A stretch of DNA of 39,246 bases from Candidatus Spechtbacteria bacterium RIFCSPLOWO2_12_FULL_38_22 (GCA_001820055.1 MHOK01000024.1:1-39246); one strand, 5' to 3'. Numbered from the stretch's first letter, positions 17,017-27,397 are shown. Numbers and translations are program-made. Notes: generated by a model from the sequence alone, not told the origin.

Positions 17017-18171
17017 ATGAATTCAAAGTGGGTTAGGGGTATATTTAGAAACAATGATTGGTTGTTATTTTTTACAGCCATAACATTAACTGTCATAGGG
17101 TTGGTTTCTTTATACAGCACAACACAGTACAGCTACACTAATTTTTTTAATAAACAACTAGTGTGGTTGGCTTTAGGTATTGTGCTTTTTTTTATATTTA
17201 GCTCGATAGATTACAGATTTTTTAAAGTCCATTTTTCTCCTATTATAGCGCTTTATCTTTTAGAACTTCTGGGACTAATTGCAGTTTTTTTATTTGGTAA
17301 CTCTGTCCGTGGCGCGCAAAGTTGGATATCGTTGGGTCCCATTAACATAGAACCGGTGGAGCCCTTAAAAGTAATATTGATTTTAATATTTGCGAAATAC
17401 TTTTTTGGAAGGCATGTTGAGATATATAGAATAAAACATATAATAGTATCTGGTATTTATGTTTTTTTACCGTCTGTTTTAGTTTTATTACAGCCTGATA
17501 TTGGGTCGTTTTTAATACTTGTGGTTATTTGGCTGGGAATAACGGTTGTAAGTGGTATAAAACTAAAACACATATTAGCCCTTGTGCTTATAGGGTGTGT
17601 ATTGTCTGTACTCGCTTGGAGTTTTTTGTTGCTGGGTTACCAAAAGGCTAGAATTCTAACCTTTTTAAATCCTTACCTTGATCCTTATGGTGCAGGTTAC
17701 AATTCTATACAGTCTTCGGTGGCTGTGGGATCAGGGGGTTTTTGGGGCAAGGGATTGGGCAACGGAACACAAAGCCAGTTGGGTTTTTTACCCGAGGCGC
17801 ATACAGATTTTATTTTTTCTTCCATTACCGAAGAGTTCGGCATAGTTATTGCGGTTGTTGTATTAATTTTGTTTGGCTTGCTATTTTACAGAATGATGCG
17901 CATAACTCAAAAAGCTTCTGATAACTTTGCAAGGCTCGCGGCTGTTGGTATAAGCATAATGATAATTTTTCAAGCATTGTTTAATATATCCATGGCGATA
18001 GGCTTAATGCCGATTACCGGATTGACTTTGCCGTTTGTAAGTTATGGAGGCAGTAGTCTTTTAACTGTGTTTTTATCTATTGGTATATTAAATAGTATAT
18101 ACAAAAATTCAACGGAGAGTATTTCTATAGGAGCTAAGGATTTGATTAGAGACGGCGACAGTGTCGGGTAG
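17017..18171 (+). CDS. rodA: Peptidoglycan glycosyltransferase RodA (SEDS family)
   Basis: A 384-residue polytopic membrane protein with about ten hydrophobic segments. SEDS proteins polymerise lipid II into glycan strands; RodA does so in side-wall growth with a class B penicillin-binding protein. Landmarks: GAQSWISLGPINIEPVEPLK (about 99-118), LLQPDIGSFLIL, the large outer loop GAGYNSIQSS to LPEAHTDFIFSSITEEFG with the conserved catalytic Asp in HTDF, and GLMPITGLTLPFVSYGGSS near the C-terminus. PEAHTDFIF favours RodA over FtsW. A RodZ-like gene lies farther on in the window, in line with a rod-type elongation system. The start at 17017 follows a -10 box by 7 nt, without a Shine-Dalgarno motif. 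Confidence 0.9.
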   Translation: MNSKWVRGIFRNNDWLLFFTAITLTVIGLVSLYSTTQYSYTNFFNKQLVWLALGIVLFFIFSSIDYRFFKVHFSPIIALYLLELLGLIAVFLFGNSVRGAQSWISLGPINIEPVEPLKVILILIFAKYFFGRHVEIYRIKHIIVSGIYVFLPSVLVLLQPDIGSFLILVVIWLGITVVSGIKLKHILALVLIGCVLSVLAWSFLLLGYQKARILTFLNPYLDPYGAGYNSIQSSVAVGSGGFWGKGLGNGTQSQLGFLPEAHTDFIFSSITEEFGIVIAVVVLILFGLLFYRMMRITQKASDNFARLAAVGISIMIIFQALFNISMAIGLMPITGLTLPFVSYGGSSLLTVFLSIGILNSIYKNSTESISIGAKDLIRDGDSVG

Positions 18172-18210
18172 AGCGTTTTTTTATCCTTTGCATAAGTTAA
18201 TAAAAATGTG

Positions 18211-18219
18211 TGCTAAAAT
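18211..18219 (+). promoter_or_regulatory. Extended -10 promoter of helical-repeat protein B
   Basis: TGCTAAAAT (extended -10), with TTGCAT at 18188-18193 as a possible -35 at 20-nt spacing. The leader would be about 124 nt and shows no ORF. Confidence 0.45.
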
Positions 18220-18349
18220 AAGCGTATTAGTATTTTGTATTAGTTTTGGGTATTTATTGTCCAATGGTCTTGGTGTAGCGACCGCACGCACGGAATTGCA
18301 TAGCAAAGCTACAGAGTAACTGCGTTTTAGTGTCAAATATAAAAAAACT

Positions 18350-20206
18350 ATGATAGAAAATCCTTTTAAAGAAATTCAAGTTGGAACAACTAAAGACATA
18401 CCTTCGGATGTTAAAACTGAACAGATAGAGTTGACCCTAGAGCAGCAATCAGTCAGGGGGGATATTATGTTTTGGATTGCGCAAGGGCGCATAGACCGCG
18501 TCCTTGAAATTAAGAAGAAATTTAATCTTCCTGACGAGGTATTTCAGGAAATGGCCGCGGGGGGTATTGAATCTTTGATTAGGAACAAGCAAATAGACAC
18601 CGCTCTAAAAATAAAAAGGAGTCTTAAAATGTCTGATGAAGTATTTCAGGAAGCGGCCAAAAAGGGGATTGTGTATCAGGTCAAGATTGGAGGCATAGAT
18701 ACCGCTCTCAAAATGAAAAGGAAGCTCAAAATGTCTGAAGGTGCATTTCAGGGAGCAGTTAAGGAGGGGATCGTGCCATGGCTTAAGAATGGAGACGTAG
18801 ACACCGTTCTTAAGATGAAAAGGAAGCTCAAGATGTCTGACGAGGCATTTCAAGAAGCAGCTAAGGAGGGGATTAAATATTTGCTTAACGGTGGGAATAT
18901 AGATGCTGCACTTAAAATCAAAGAGAAGTTCAAGATAGCTGATGAGTTCTTTTTCCTGCCAGAAGTCCAAGAAGCAGCTAGGGAGGGGATTAAACATTTG
19001 CTTAACGGTGGGAATATAGATGCTGCACTCAAAATAAAAGAGAGGCTCAATGTATCTGATATAGATATATTTGATGAATTAGAGAGTGTAAAAAAAAGCA
19101 ACCTTGAGAAGGGTAATCCATACGAGAATCATGAGTGGCTTATGGGTGTTGACAAAGCAAGGGAGTCTTCAGCCCTAAGCTCTCTTTTATGCAGGAGGGA
19201 GGAGGATATAAGGACAGCGATGGGGATAACAAATACCCAAGAGGAGGGCGAAATATCGGATGAGCAGATAGCAGTTCTAACAGAGAGAATTAAAAGAATT
19301 CAGGAGATCATCCAAGAAGAGTGGGTGAGGTTTGCTGAAGACATAGCGCAATCTATCCATATTGCAGAGCTTGAAAAAAGAGTTCTCGTCCCAAACGACA
19401 CAAGAACTGGGCCTACATTGTGGAGGGCTATAAACGGTCTGGTGTCTCGATTTATTGTATTGGAATATGCGGGAGTCAAGGGGCTTATAAATAACTTGCG
19501 TGAACAGGAATTAATAGAGGTCATAAGAGACGGAATGAATGCTTTTTTGAAAGTATATGAAATGGACATTCCTCTTTACGATAAGTTATATGAAGAGTTT
19601 GATGATGCTAGGGTAGGACAAAACAGGCCGATGGAAGTCTATCTGGGCAGAGATGGAGTCTATGCATGGACTGGCAGAAAAATTCAAGATATTGCCCGTT
19701 GGCACAGAATGGATCCGAAGGTCAAGGAAAGAATCAGGGCAGAGGGTAATATTTTAGAGATACGACCAAAATATATCGTATACCCTCGGTATATTAAGAA
19801 TAACGTTCCCTATATAGTGAAAAGAGCTTATCTGGAGCAGGAGCAGATCTCAATAGATCAAAATCCTATGTTTTTTGATACAGGATATACAGGATCCATA
19901 CCCGAGGATATTATGAAAGTTATGGGTTTTAAACCCAAAGAAATAGAGAGTAGGATAAGGTTACTCTCGACAGACACAGCGGACAGGAGAGTTAGGGGTG
20001 TTCCAAAAAATATGAGAACGGGAATTCTTGAATATATTGAGAATAACGCTAAGGGAGAACACGGCGCAGAGGGTCTATGGTTGAATCCTAAGACTGGCAA
20101 GATAGAACACATAGCAGAACCAACTAGACCAAAAGAGCAGTTCAGGTACCAGATGGTCAGACAAGCCCTAATGAGGCACTACTGGTTTGTGGAAAACAAT
20201 CGATAA
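18350..20206 (+). CDS. Helical-repeat protein B, paralogue of the protein at 10561
   Basis: A 618-residue protein with the same plan as the protein at 10561: six units of about 34-39 residues (for example AAKEGIKYLLNGGNIDAALKIKEKF), a middle region beginning ENHEWLMG, and the conserved C-terminal domain VYLGRDGVYAW, VYPRYIKN, FFDTGYTGSIPEDIMKVMGF, RQALMRHYWF. The last two full repeats are almost identical over about 70 bp of DNA, so the array still changes by duplication. No signal peptide or membrane segment is visible, so it probably works in the cytoplasm. The two paralogues stand on either side of the 23S-5S unit and share orientation. Function is unknown; binding of RNA or protein by the solenoid is the most plausible use. 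The C-terminal domain has more identity than the repeats, suggesting it carries the activity. Confidence 0.82.
   Translation: MIENPFKEIQVGTTKDIPSDVKTEQIELTLEQQSVRGDIMFWIAQGRIDRVLEIKKKFNLPDEVFQEMAAGGIESLIRNKQIDTALKIKRSLKMSDEVFQEAAKKGIVYQVKIGGIDTALKMKRKLKMSEGAFQGAVKEGIVPWLKNGDVDTVLKMKRKLKMSDEAFQEAAKEGIKYLLNGGNIDAALKIKEKFKIADEFFFLPEVQEAAREGIKHLLNGGNIDAALKIKERLNVSDIDIFDELESVKKSNLEKGNPYENHEWLMGVDKARESSALSSLLCRREEDIRTAMGITNTQEEGEISDEQIAVLTERIKRIQEIIQEEWVRFAEDIAQSIHIAELEKRVLVPNDTRTGPTLWRAINGLVSRFIVLEYAGVKGLINNLREQELIEVIRDGMNAFLKVYEMDIPLYDKLYEEFDDARVGQNRPMEVYLGRDGVYAWTGRKIQDIARWHRMDPKVKERIRAEGNILEIRPKYIVYPRYIKNNVPYIVKRAYLEQEQISIDQNPMFFDTGYTGSIPEDIMKVMGFKPKEIESRIRLLSTDTADRRVRGVPKNMRTGILEYIENNAKGEHGAEGLWLNPKTGKIEHIAEPTRPKEQFRYQMVRQALMRHYWFVENNR
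18845..19045 (+). repeat. Near-identical tandem repeat units inside helical-repeat gene B
   Basis: Two blocks of about 70 bp starting GAAGCAGCTA (near 18857 and 18971) differ at only a few positions, about 114 bp apart. They are protein-coding repeats, not CRISPR units. Confidence 0.8.
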
Positions 20207-20287
20207 GTTTAGGTTGCTTAATAACTTTTTCTAATTTTAATTTTGAGCCCAAGCACTTTGTAAAAGATAAGCGAGTTTACCGCCCCC

Positions 20288-20316
20288 TTGACATATTTTT
20301 TGTACTTATATATAAT
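20288..20316 (+). promoter_or_regulatory. Consensus promoter of rpoBC
   Basis: Perfect TTGACA (20288-20293) and TATAAT (20311-20316) with a 17-nt spacer. It is the best promoter in the window and gives a leader of about 150 nt. Confidence 0.85.
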
Positions 20317-20392
20317 GACAAAGAACACCAACTAATTTTTGAATATCTAACTTGTTGGGCTTGGTTAAGTAACAACTGAATATTTTATTTAG

Positions 20393-20418
20393 ACTCCACT
20401 ACAGAATGGAGTTGTTTA
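20393..20418 (+). promoter_or_regulatory. Terminator-like hairpin in the rpoBC leader
   Basis: ACTCCA (20393-20398) pairs with TGGAGT (20407-20412), followed by TGTTTAATTT. The stem is short, so attenuation is only possible. A second weak pairing (CTTGTT with AACAA) lies upstream. Confidence 0.35.
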
Positions 20419-20471
20419 ATTTGCTTTCAATATTGGTCCCAGAACTTTATTAATTATGTAAAACATAAACT

Positions 20472-23400
20472 ATGTTACCTGTAAAAGTTTTTTCTAATCA
20501 TACATATAAAGAAGCAGATTTGCCGAATTTGCTAAGCATACAAAAGGATTCTTATAGGTGGTTTTGGGATAAAGGACTTAGAACTCTATTTGATGAGATT
20601 TCTCCGGTAAAGGACTTTAGTGGAAAAGATCTTGAGTTGTATTTTGGTGACTACAGATTAGAAGATCCAAAGTACACAGAAGTTACAGCAAGGCGGCAGA
20701 ATGCTTCTTACGAGGCCGCTTTAAGGGTTGCTGTTAAATTGCATAATAAAAAATCTGGAGAGGTAAAAGAACAAGAAGTTTACTTGGGCGATTTTCCGAT
20801 TATGACATCTAGGGGTACTTTTATAGTAAATGGTGTTGAAAGAGTGCTTATTTCTCAATTAATACGATCTCCGGGGGTTGTTTTTGTATCCTACATGGTT
20901 AGAGGAGTAGAGCTATTTGGATCCAAAGTAATTCCTAACCGAGGTGCTTGGCTTGAATTTGATGTTGACCATTCAGGTGTCATATACGTGAAGGTGGATA
21001 GAAAAAGGAAAATTACCGCAACAACCATGCTTAGATTGTTTGGAATGACCGACTTAGATATTAAAAAAGCTTTTAAAAAAGTAGACAGCAATACGGATAT
21101 TAAATATATTGAACGGACACTAAAACAGGATCCCTCAAAAACAGCGGAGGATGCATATTTGGAGATATATAAAAGAGTGAGGCCTGGAGACTTGGCTACA
21201 CCAGATAACGCCAAGAGTTTAATAGATAATATGTTTTTTAACTTTGATAGATACGATTTATCAAATGTGGGAAGATGGAAATCCAACCAAAGGCTTGCTG
21301 AGACTTGGGAAATTCTTGGGATAAAGACACCAAAAGCGTCTAATACGGAATATTCTACTGATGAAAGAACTCTAAAAAAAGAGGATATTCTAGGTGTTAT
21401 GGCTGAAATAATAAGAATGAATAATAACCCCGACGCCAAGGCAGACGACATAGATCACCTTGGAAATAGAAGAATTAGGTCAATAGGTGAACTTTTACAA
21501 AATAGATTAAGAGTTGGGTTAACAAGAATGGAAAGAAATACTAAAGATAGAATGTCTACCTTAGACATAAACACAGTAACTCCAATACAGCTTATTAATG
21601 CTCGCCCCGTGGCTTCTATAGTCAAAGAATTTTTTACAACCGGACAGCTGTCTCAGTATATGGATGAAACTAATCCCTTAAGCGAGCTGGAACACAAGCG
21701 CATTTTGTCAGCTACTGGACCCGGCGGACTTACAAGAGAACGCGCAGGATTTGAAGTGAGGGATGTGCAACCTTCACACTTTGGGAGAATTTGTCCTATT
21801 CAAACTCCAGAAGGTCCAAATGTTGGTATAGTAACGCGACTTGCCACTTATGCTCGTATAAACGATTTGGGGTTTTTGGAAACCCCATATTTTGTGGTAG
21901 AAAATGGACAAGTTACAGGAAAAATAGAACACCTAAATGCGCTTCAAGAAGAAAGATCTGTCATAGCGTCTTCCGCTACAAGGGTGGATAAAAGTAAAAA
22001 AATCGTCGATAGGCAGGTTCAAGCAAGAATTCGCGGGGTGCCTACCTTTGTAGACAGAAAAGAAGCAAAATATCTAGATGTATCTCCAAGACAGTCAATA
22101 TCTGTTGCTACAGCCCTAATTCCATTTTTGGAACACGATGACGCAAACCGTGCAATGATGGGATCTAATATGCAAAGACAAGCTGTTCCTTGCATAAGGC
22201 CAGAGGCTCCTTTGGTTGGCACAGGGCTTGAAGAGAAAGTGGCTCGCGATTCCGGACTTGTGTTAATAGCAGAAAAAGATGGAGTAGTTGAAGAGTCAGA
22301 CGGATATCATGTATCAGTACGTTATAAAGGCGCAGGTTCAAGTAAAAAAGGAAAAACAGTATATAATTTAAATAACTTTGTACACTCAAACCAATATACT
22401 GTAATACATCAAACCCCAAGAGTTAGGCCGGGAGATAAAATAAAACAAGGCGATATCTTAGCAGATACTTCTTCGGTTAAGGATGGCGTTTTGTCTTTGG
22501 GTAAAAATATACTTGTGGCATTTATGCCATGGAGAGGAGGCAATTTTGAAGACGCAGTATTAATAAACGAAAAACTTGTTAAGGAAGACATTCTTTCTTC
22601 GGTACATCTAGAAGACTTTTCCATGGATATTAGAGAAACCAAACTCGGCCCTGAAGTTAATACCCCAGATATTCCTAATGTTGGGCAGGAAAAACTAAAG
22701 GACTTGGATGAGGAAGGTATTATACGAATAGGAGCAGAGGTGGACGAAAACGATATTTTAGTAGGAAAAATTACGCCAAAGGGTGAAGCAGATTTAACTA
22801 GTGAGGAGCGTTTGTTGAGAGCTATCTTTGGAGAAAAGGCTAGAGATGTTAAAGATACATCTCTCCGAGTGCCCCATGGAAAAAGAGGAAGAGTGGTTGG
22901 TGTTACAATTTTTTCACGCGAAGACGGTGATTCAAATTTACCCACGGGAGTTATAAAAAGAATACAAATAGACATTGCTCAATTAAGGAAGATTGAAGCA
23001 GGGGACAAGATTGCGGGTCGTCATGGAAATAAAGGAGTGATATCGAGAGTATTACCGCAGGAAGATATGCCATTTATGCCGGACGGAACACCTGTGGACA
23101 TTATACTCAATCCTTTGGGAGTGCCATCTCGTATGAATATAGGTCAAATTTTGGAGACCCATTTAGGCTTTGCTGCAAAGACATTAGGGTACAGAGCAGT
23201 GACACCAGCTTTCTCTGGCGCGACGGAGCAGGATATTAAAGAAGAGTTGAAAAAAGCAGGATTGCCACAAGACGGTAAAATACTACTTAGAGACGGACGT
23301 ACGGGTGAATCTTTTGCACAGCCAGTAACCGTAGGATATATGTACATGTTAAAACTGGTTCATATGGTTGAAGATAAAATTCACATGCGTTCTATAGGTC

Positions 23401-23687
23401 CTTACTCATTAATAACGCAACAGCCACTGGGAGGCAAGAGCCAGTTTGGAGGTCAGCGTTTTGGAGAAATGGAAGTGTGGGCTCTTGAGGGTTATGGCGC
23501 AGCACACAATTTGCAGGAAATTTTAACTATAAAATCCGATGATGTAATGGGTCGTTCTGCGGCTTACGAGTCTATTATAAAAGGCGAGGAAATTAAAAAA
23601 CCAAACATACCGGAATCATTTAATGTTTTGGTTAATGAATTGAAAGGACTTGGTCTTAATGTCGAGTTAGAGCAAGACGATTCTTAA
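20472..23687 (+). CDS. rpoB: DNA-directed RNA polymerase subunit beta
   Basis: A 1071-residue beta subunit, shorter than the 1342 of E. coli because lineage-specific insertions are missing, as usual for CPR. It forms one side of the polymerase active cleft. Visible family marks: ADLPNLLSIQKDSYRWF at the N-terminus, VNGVERVLISQLIRSPGV, the rifampicin region with LSQYMDETNPLSELEHKR and RRIRS-type context, PSHFGRICPIQTPEGPNVG, ILVAFMPWRGGNFEDAV, the catalytic-cleft GRHGNKGVISR near residue 849, and GGKSQFGGQRFGEMEVWALE near the C-terminus. In the rifampicin region the usual Gln and His are present as SQYMD and LEHKR. rpoC starts 9 bp after the stop, so they share the promoter at 20288. No ribosomal-protein genes precede it. 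Confidence 0.98.
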   Translation: MLPVKVFSNHTYKEADLPNLLSIQKDSYRWFWDKGLRTLFDEISPVKDFSGKDLELYFGDYRLEDPKYTEVTARRQNASYEAALRVAVKLHNKKSGEVKEQEVYLGDFPIMTSRGTFIVNGVERVLISQLIRSPGVVFVSYMVRGVELFGSKVIPNRGAWLEFDVDHSGVIYVKVDRKRKITATTMLRLFGMTDLDIKKAFKKVDSNTDIKYIERTLKQDPSKTAEDAYLEIYKRVRPGDLATPDNAKSLIDNMFFNFDRYDLSNVGRWKSNQRLAETWEILGIKTPKASNTEYSTDERTLKKEDILGVMAEIIRMNNNPDAKADDIDHLGNRRIRSIGELLQNRLRVGLTRMERNTKDRMSTLDINTVTPIQLINARPVASIVKEFFTTGQLSQYMDETNPLSELEHKRILSATGPGGLTRERAGFEVRDVQPSHFGRICPIQTPEGPNVGIVTRLATYARINDLGFLETPYFVVENGQVTGKIEHLNALQEERSVIASSATRVDKSKKIVDRQVQARIRGVPTFVDRKEAKYLDVSPRQSISVATALIPFLEHDDANRAMMGSNMQRQAVPCIRPEAPLVGTGLEEKVARDSGLVLIAEKDGVVEESDGYHVSVRYKGAGSSKKGKTVYNLNNFVHSNQYTVIHQTPRVRPGDKIKQGDILADTSSVKDGVLSLGKNILVAFMPWRGGNFEDAVLINEKLVKEDILSSVHLEDFSMDIRETKLGPEVNTPDIPNVGQEKLKDLDEEGIIRIGAEVDENDILVGKITPKGEADLTSEERLLRAIFGEKARDVKDTSLRVPHGKRGRVVGVTIFSREDGDSNLPTGVIKRIQIDIAQLRKIEAGDKIAGRHGNKGVISRVLPQEDMPFMPDGTPVDIILNPLGVPSRMNIGQILETHLGFAAKTLGYRAVTPAFSGATEQDIKEELKKAGLPQDGKILLRDGRTGESFAQPVTVGYMYMLKLVHMVEDKIHMRSIGPYSLITQQPLGGKSQFGGQRFGEMEVWALEGYGAAHNLQEILTIKSDDVMGRSAAYESIIKGEEIKKPNIPESFNVLVNELKGLGLNVELEQDDS

Positions 23688-23696
23688 TATTTAATT

Positions 23697-26600
23697 ATGT
23701 CCCAACAAACTTCTAGTTTAAAATCTATACAGCTTAAGGTTGCGTCTCCAGAAGATATTTTATCTTGGTCACATGGCGAGGTTACAAAACCGGAGACCAT
23801 AAATTATCGCACACAAAAACCAGAGAAAGATGGTCTATTTTGTGAAAGGATATTTGGTCCAGAAAAAGATTATGAGTGTTACTGCGGTAAATATCGTAGG
23901 GTCAGGTATAAGGGTGTGGTATGTGATAAATGCGGAGTAGAAGTAACACGAAGCAGTGTTAGAAGAGAAAGGATGGGCCATATTAAATTGGCTACTCCGA
24001 TAGCGCACATATGGTTTTTAAGAGGAGTGCCAAGTAGAATCGGTACCTTGTTAGATATTCCGTTGCAACAACTGGAAAAAGTTGTTTATTACGCTAACTA
24101 CATAGTTATCAAAGTAAACGAGAATAAAAAACAGGACGCAATTAAACAAATTAAGACAGAATATAATAGAAAGCTGAAAGAAAAAAAAGATGAAAAGGAA
24201 AAACAGAGCTTGAAAGTTTTGAAGGACAGAGAGTTAAATAGGTTGAATAATTTAAGCAGATTAACTGTTTTAAATGAGTACGATTATCATCAGATGAGCT
24301 TGAAATACGGAGAAATTTTTGAAGCGAGCACTGGAAGCGAACCTGTAAAAAATATTTTAGAGGAATTAGATTTAAGCCAACTAATCAAGAACCTAGGAGA
24401 AGAGCTAAACGCCAAAAAGTTATCTAGCATTGTTAAGAAAAAAATCCAACGACGCTTAATTTTAGCTCAGAGAATGCTCGAGGTTGGGATAAGGCCAGAA
24501 TGGATGTTTTTGACATATTTGCCCATAATTCCACCGGAATTGCGCCCAATGGTACAGTTGGATGGTGGTAGGTATGCTTCAAGTGATTTGAACGATTTAT
24601 ACAGAAGAGTTATAAATAGAAACAATCGATTAAAAAGACTTATAGAACTAAATGCGCCAGAAGTTATAGTTAGAAATGAGAGAAGAATGTTGCAGGAAGC
24701 AGTGGATGCTTTGTTGGACAACTCTTCTCGTACTGGTAAAACAGTTGTTACAGCTACTAGCGGAGGGAGGAGAGCGCTTAAATCTTTGGCAGATATGCTT
24801 AAAGGAAAACAGGGTCGTTTTCGCCAGAACTTGCTAGGAAAGAGAGTAGATTATTCTGGAAGATCTGTGATTGTTGTTGGTCCAACATTGAGTTTGCATC
24901 AATGTGGTTTGCCTAAAAAAATGGCGCTTGAGTTATTCAGGCCATTTGTTATCCACCAGGTAATAGAACGAGAGCTTACATATAATGTGCGAGCCGCAAA
25001 CCACTTGATTGATGAAGCATCACCGGAAATTTGGGCTATACTGGAGGAGGTTATTAAGGGAAGGTATGTTCTTTTAAATAGAGCACCAACCCTGCATCGT
25101 TTGGGAATACAAGCATTTCAACCAATACTTATAGAAGGGAACGCCATACAGTTACATCCGCTTGTTTGTACTGCATACAATGCAGACTTTGACGGTGACC
25201 AAATGGCCGTTCACTTGCCGTTATCTAAAGAAGCGCAAGAAGAGGCCGGAATGTTGATGCTTTCTTCTAAAAATTTGAGTAAACCGGCTACGGGAGCTCC
25301 AATCGTCAATCCAGCCAAAGATATGGTTCTTGGGTGTTTTTGGATGAGTAAGATTAAAGAAGGATTAGACGGAGAGGGTAAAGTATTTTCTTCTCTTAGT
25401 GATGCACGCTTAGCCTATGATATGGGTCTTATAAATATAAAAGCAAAAATTAAAGTAAGAAAAGATCGGGATAGTTTGAAATTTAAAAGAATATCTGTAG
25501 ATAAGTCAGATAAGTCTGTCGCCAAGGATAAAGACGATAGTAATTTTATAGAAACTTGTGCAGGTCGTATTATATTTAACTCAATTCTCCCCGACGACTT
25601 CCCCTTTGTTAACGAAGAGTTAAGCTCGAAGGTCTTGAAGGATGTAACTTATAGGTTGTATCAATCTTGGAGCCCGCAAGATACAGTTGGAGTATTGGAT
25701 AGTATCAAAGAAATTGGATTTCATTATTCTACAATTTCCGGAACCACCTGGAGTATGGATGATCTTCAGGTTCCAGATGAAAAACCGCAAATTCTAAAAG
25801 AAGCACATAAAAAAATTGATGAAATTCAGTCGCAGTTTGATGATGGTTTGTTAAGTACGCAAGAACGAAGAAATAAAATTATAGAAGTTTGGGCGCAAAC
25901 CAAACATGAAATAGAAAAATTAATTCCTAAATATCTAGATCCTCATGGTCCTGTGGCCATGATTATAACTTCAGGCGCTAGGGGTTCTTGGTCCCAGCCG
26001 GTTCAAATGAGTGGTATGAAAGGGTCAGTGGTAAACCCGGCGGGTCAAATTATGGAAATGCCCATAGAAAGTAGTTTTAAAGAAGGATTTACAGCCCTTG
26101 AATATTTTATATCTACCCACGGAGCAAGAAAGGGTATGGCAGATACAGCTTTGCGTACGGCACATGCAGGGTATCTTACTCGCAGACTGGTAGATGTGAC
26201 ACAGGACTTAATTATTCGCAGAGAAGCCTGTTCAGACACGAAAGGAATAGTAGTAAAAAGGCAAGATATTAAAGATACTGGGCAAACTTTTGAAGAAAAA
26301 GTATACGGACGTACCGCGTTAGCGACAGTTAAGGGTTCAAACGGAAGTACAATAGTTCAAAAGAACGAAATTATAGATCACAAAAAAGCGGAGTTAATAG
26401 ATGAAGATAAATCCGTAGAAGAAATATCAATATATAGTACGTTATCATGTGTGGACGACACTATTTGTGCTAGATGTTATGGATTAGATTTAGGTAAAAA
26501 TAAGCTTGTAGAATTGGGTGAGGCAGTGGGAATAGTTGCCGCACAGGCCATAGGAGAACCGGGTACTCAGCTTACTATGCGCACCTTTCACACCGGTGGT

Positions 26601-27329
26601 GTTGCTGGAACTAGTGACATCACACAGGGGTTACCTCGAGTAGAAGAAATTTTTGAAAGGCGTACGCCAAAAGGAAAGGCTCTTATGTCAGAAGTTGAAG
26701 GGAAAATAGAAGATATAAAAGAAACAGACAAAAATAAAATACTAAAAATTCAAGTCCAATCAAAGCTTTCTAGTAAGAAAACAGTAAAAGAGTATAAAGT
26801 TCCATTAAATCTTTCCCTTTGGGTTGAGAAAGGGGATTTAGTTGTACCCGGGACTCAACTTACCGAGGGTCATGTGGATTTAGACGAGTTATATAAAAAC
26901 ACAAGCAGAGAAGAAGTGCAGAGATATATAGTTAGAGAGGTTCAAAAAATATATACAGTACATGGAGCAAGTGTAAATGATAAGCATATTGAAATTATAG
27001 CAAAACAGATGTTTTCAAGAATTAGGATAAGTGACGCCGGTGATTCAAAATTTAGTTCTGGGGAAATTATTTCTTACATAAACTTTAAAGAAACAAACGA
27101 ACGCTTAGCCAACGGCAAAAAAGAGTTAGCTAAGGGCAAAAGAATGTTATTAGGTATTACCAAAGTGGCACTTAGTACAGAGAGTTTTCTTTCTGCCGCC
27201 TCCTTTCAGGAAACTCAGAGGGTATTAACACGAGCTGCTATAGAGGGTCGTAGAGATGAACTTAGGGGTTTGAAGGAAAATGTTATAATTGGTAAAATGA
27301 TACCAGCGGGTACTGGTGTCAAAAAATAG
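23697..27329 (+). CDS. rpoC: DNA-directed RNA polymerase subunit beta'
   Basis: A 1210-residue beta' subunit carrying the catalytic magnesium site. Marks in order: N-terminal zinc ribbon CYCGKYRR...CDKCG (about residues 62-80), the lid/rudder region, VDYSGRSVIVVGP, RAPTLHRLGIQAF, the absolutely conserved NADFDGDQMAVHLPLS (about 493-508), GARGSWSQ and MSGMKGSV of the bridge-helix area, HGARKGMADTALRTA of the trigger loop, the second zinc-site cysteines (CSDTKG, CARCYGLD), and GEAVGIVAAQAIGEPGTQLTMRTFHTGG near 940-965. It follows rpoB by 9 bp and its start has no Shine-Dalgarno motif (TTAATATTTAATT precedes it). Standard arrangement; nothing is missing. Confidence 0.98.
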   Translation: MSQQTSSLKSIQLKVASPEDILSWSHGEVTKPETINYRTQKPEKDGLFCERIFGPEKDYECYCGKYRRVRYKGVVCDKCGVEVTRSSVRRERMGHIKLATPIAHIWFLRGVPSRIGTLLDIPLQQLEKVVYYANYIVIKVNENKKQDAIKQIKTEYNRKLKEKKDEKEKQSLKVLKDRELNRLNNLSRLTVLNEYDYHQMSLKYGEIFEASTGSEPVKNILEELDLSQLIKNLGEELNAKKLSSIVKKKIQRRLILAQRMLEVGIRPEWMFLTYLPIIPPELRPMVQLDGGRYASSDLNDLYRRVINRNNRLKRLIELNAPEVIVRNERRMLQEAVDALLDNSSRTGKTVVTATSGGRRALKSLADMLKGKQGRFRQNLLGKRVDYSGRSVIVVGPTLSLHQCGLPKKMALELFRPFVIHQVIERELTYNVRAANHLIDEASPEIWAILEEVIKGRYVLLNRAPTLHRLGIQAFQPILIEGNAIQLHPLVCTAYNADFDGDQMAVHLPLSKEAQEEAGMLMLSSKNLSKPATGAPIVNPAKDMVLGCFWMSKIKEGLDGEGKVFSSLSDARLAYDMGLINIKAKIKVRKDRDSLKFKRISVDKSDKSVAKDKDDSNFIETCAGRIIFNSILPDDFPFVNEELSSKVLKDVTYRLYQSWSPQDTVGVLDSIKEIGFHYSTISGTTWSMDDLQVPDEKPQILKEAHKKIDEIQSQFDDGLLSTQERRNKIIEVWAQTKHEIEKLIPKYLDPHGPVAMIITSGARGSWSQPVQMSGMKGSVVNPAGQIMEMPIESSFKEGFTALEYFISTHGARKGMADTALRTAHAGYLTRRLVDVTQDLIIRREACSDTKGIVVKRQDIKDTGQTFEEKVYGRTALATVKGSNGSTIVQKNEIIDHKKAELIDEDKSVEEISIYSTLSCVDDTICARCYGLDLGKNKLVELGEAVGIVAAQAIGEPGTQLTMRTFHTGGVAGTSDITQGLPRVEEIFERRTPKGKALMSEVEGKIEDIKETDKNKILKIQVQSKLSSKKTVKEYKVPLNLSLWVEKGDLVVPGTQLTEGHVDLDELYKNTSREEVQRYIVREVQKIYTVHGASVNDKHIEIIAKQMFSRIRISDAGDSKFSSGEIISYINFKETNERLANGKKELAKGKRMLLGITKVALSTESFLSAASFQETQRVLTRAAIEGRRDELRGLKENVIIGKMIPAGTGVKK

Positions 27330-27383
27330 AATCCTGCCCTCTTATTTTTCAGTTCTGTATTTTTAATGCCAATTAACTTGGTA

Positions 27384-27389
27384 TATATT
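27384..27389 (+). promoter_or_regulatory. -10 box of ftsK, probable leaderless GTG start
   Basis: TATATT ends 8 nt before the GTG at 27398, in the 68-bp gap after rpoC. Confidence 0.4.
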
Positions 27390-27397
27390 TTAATATC

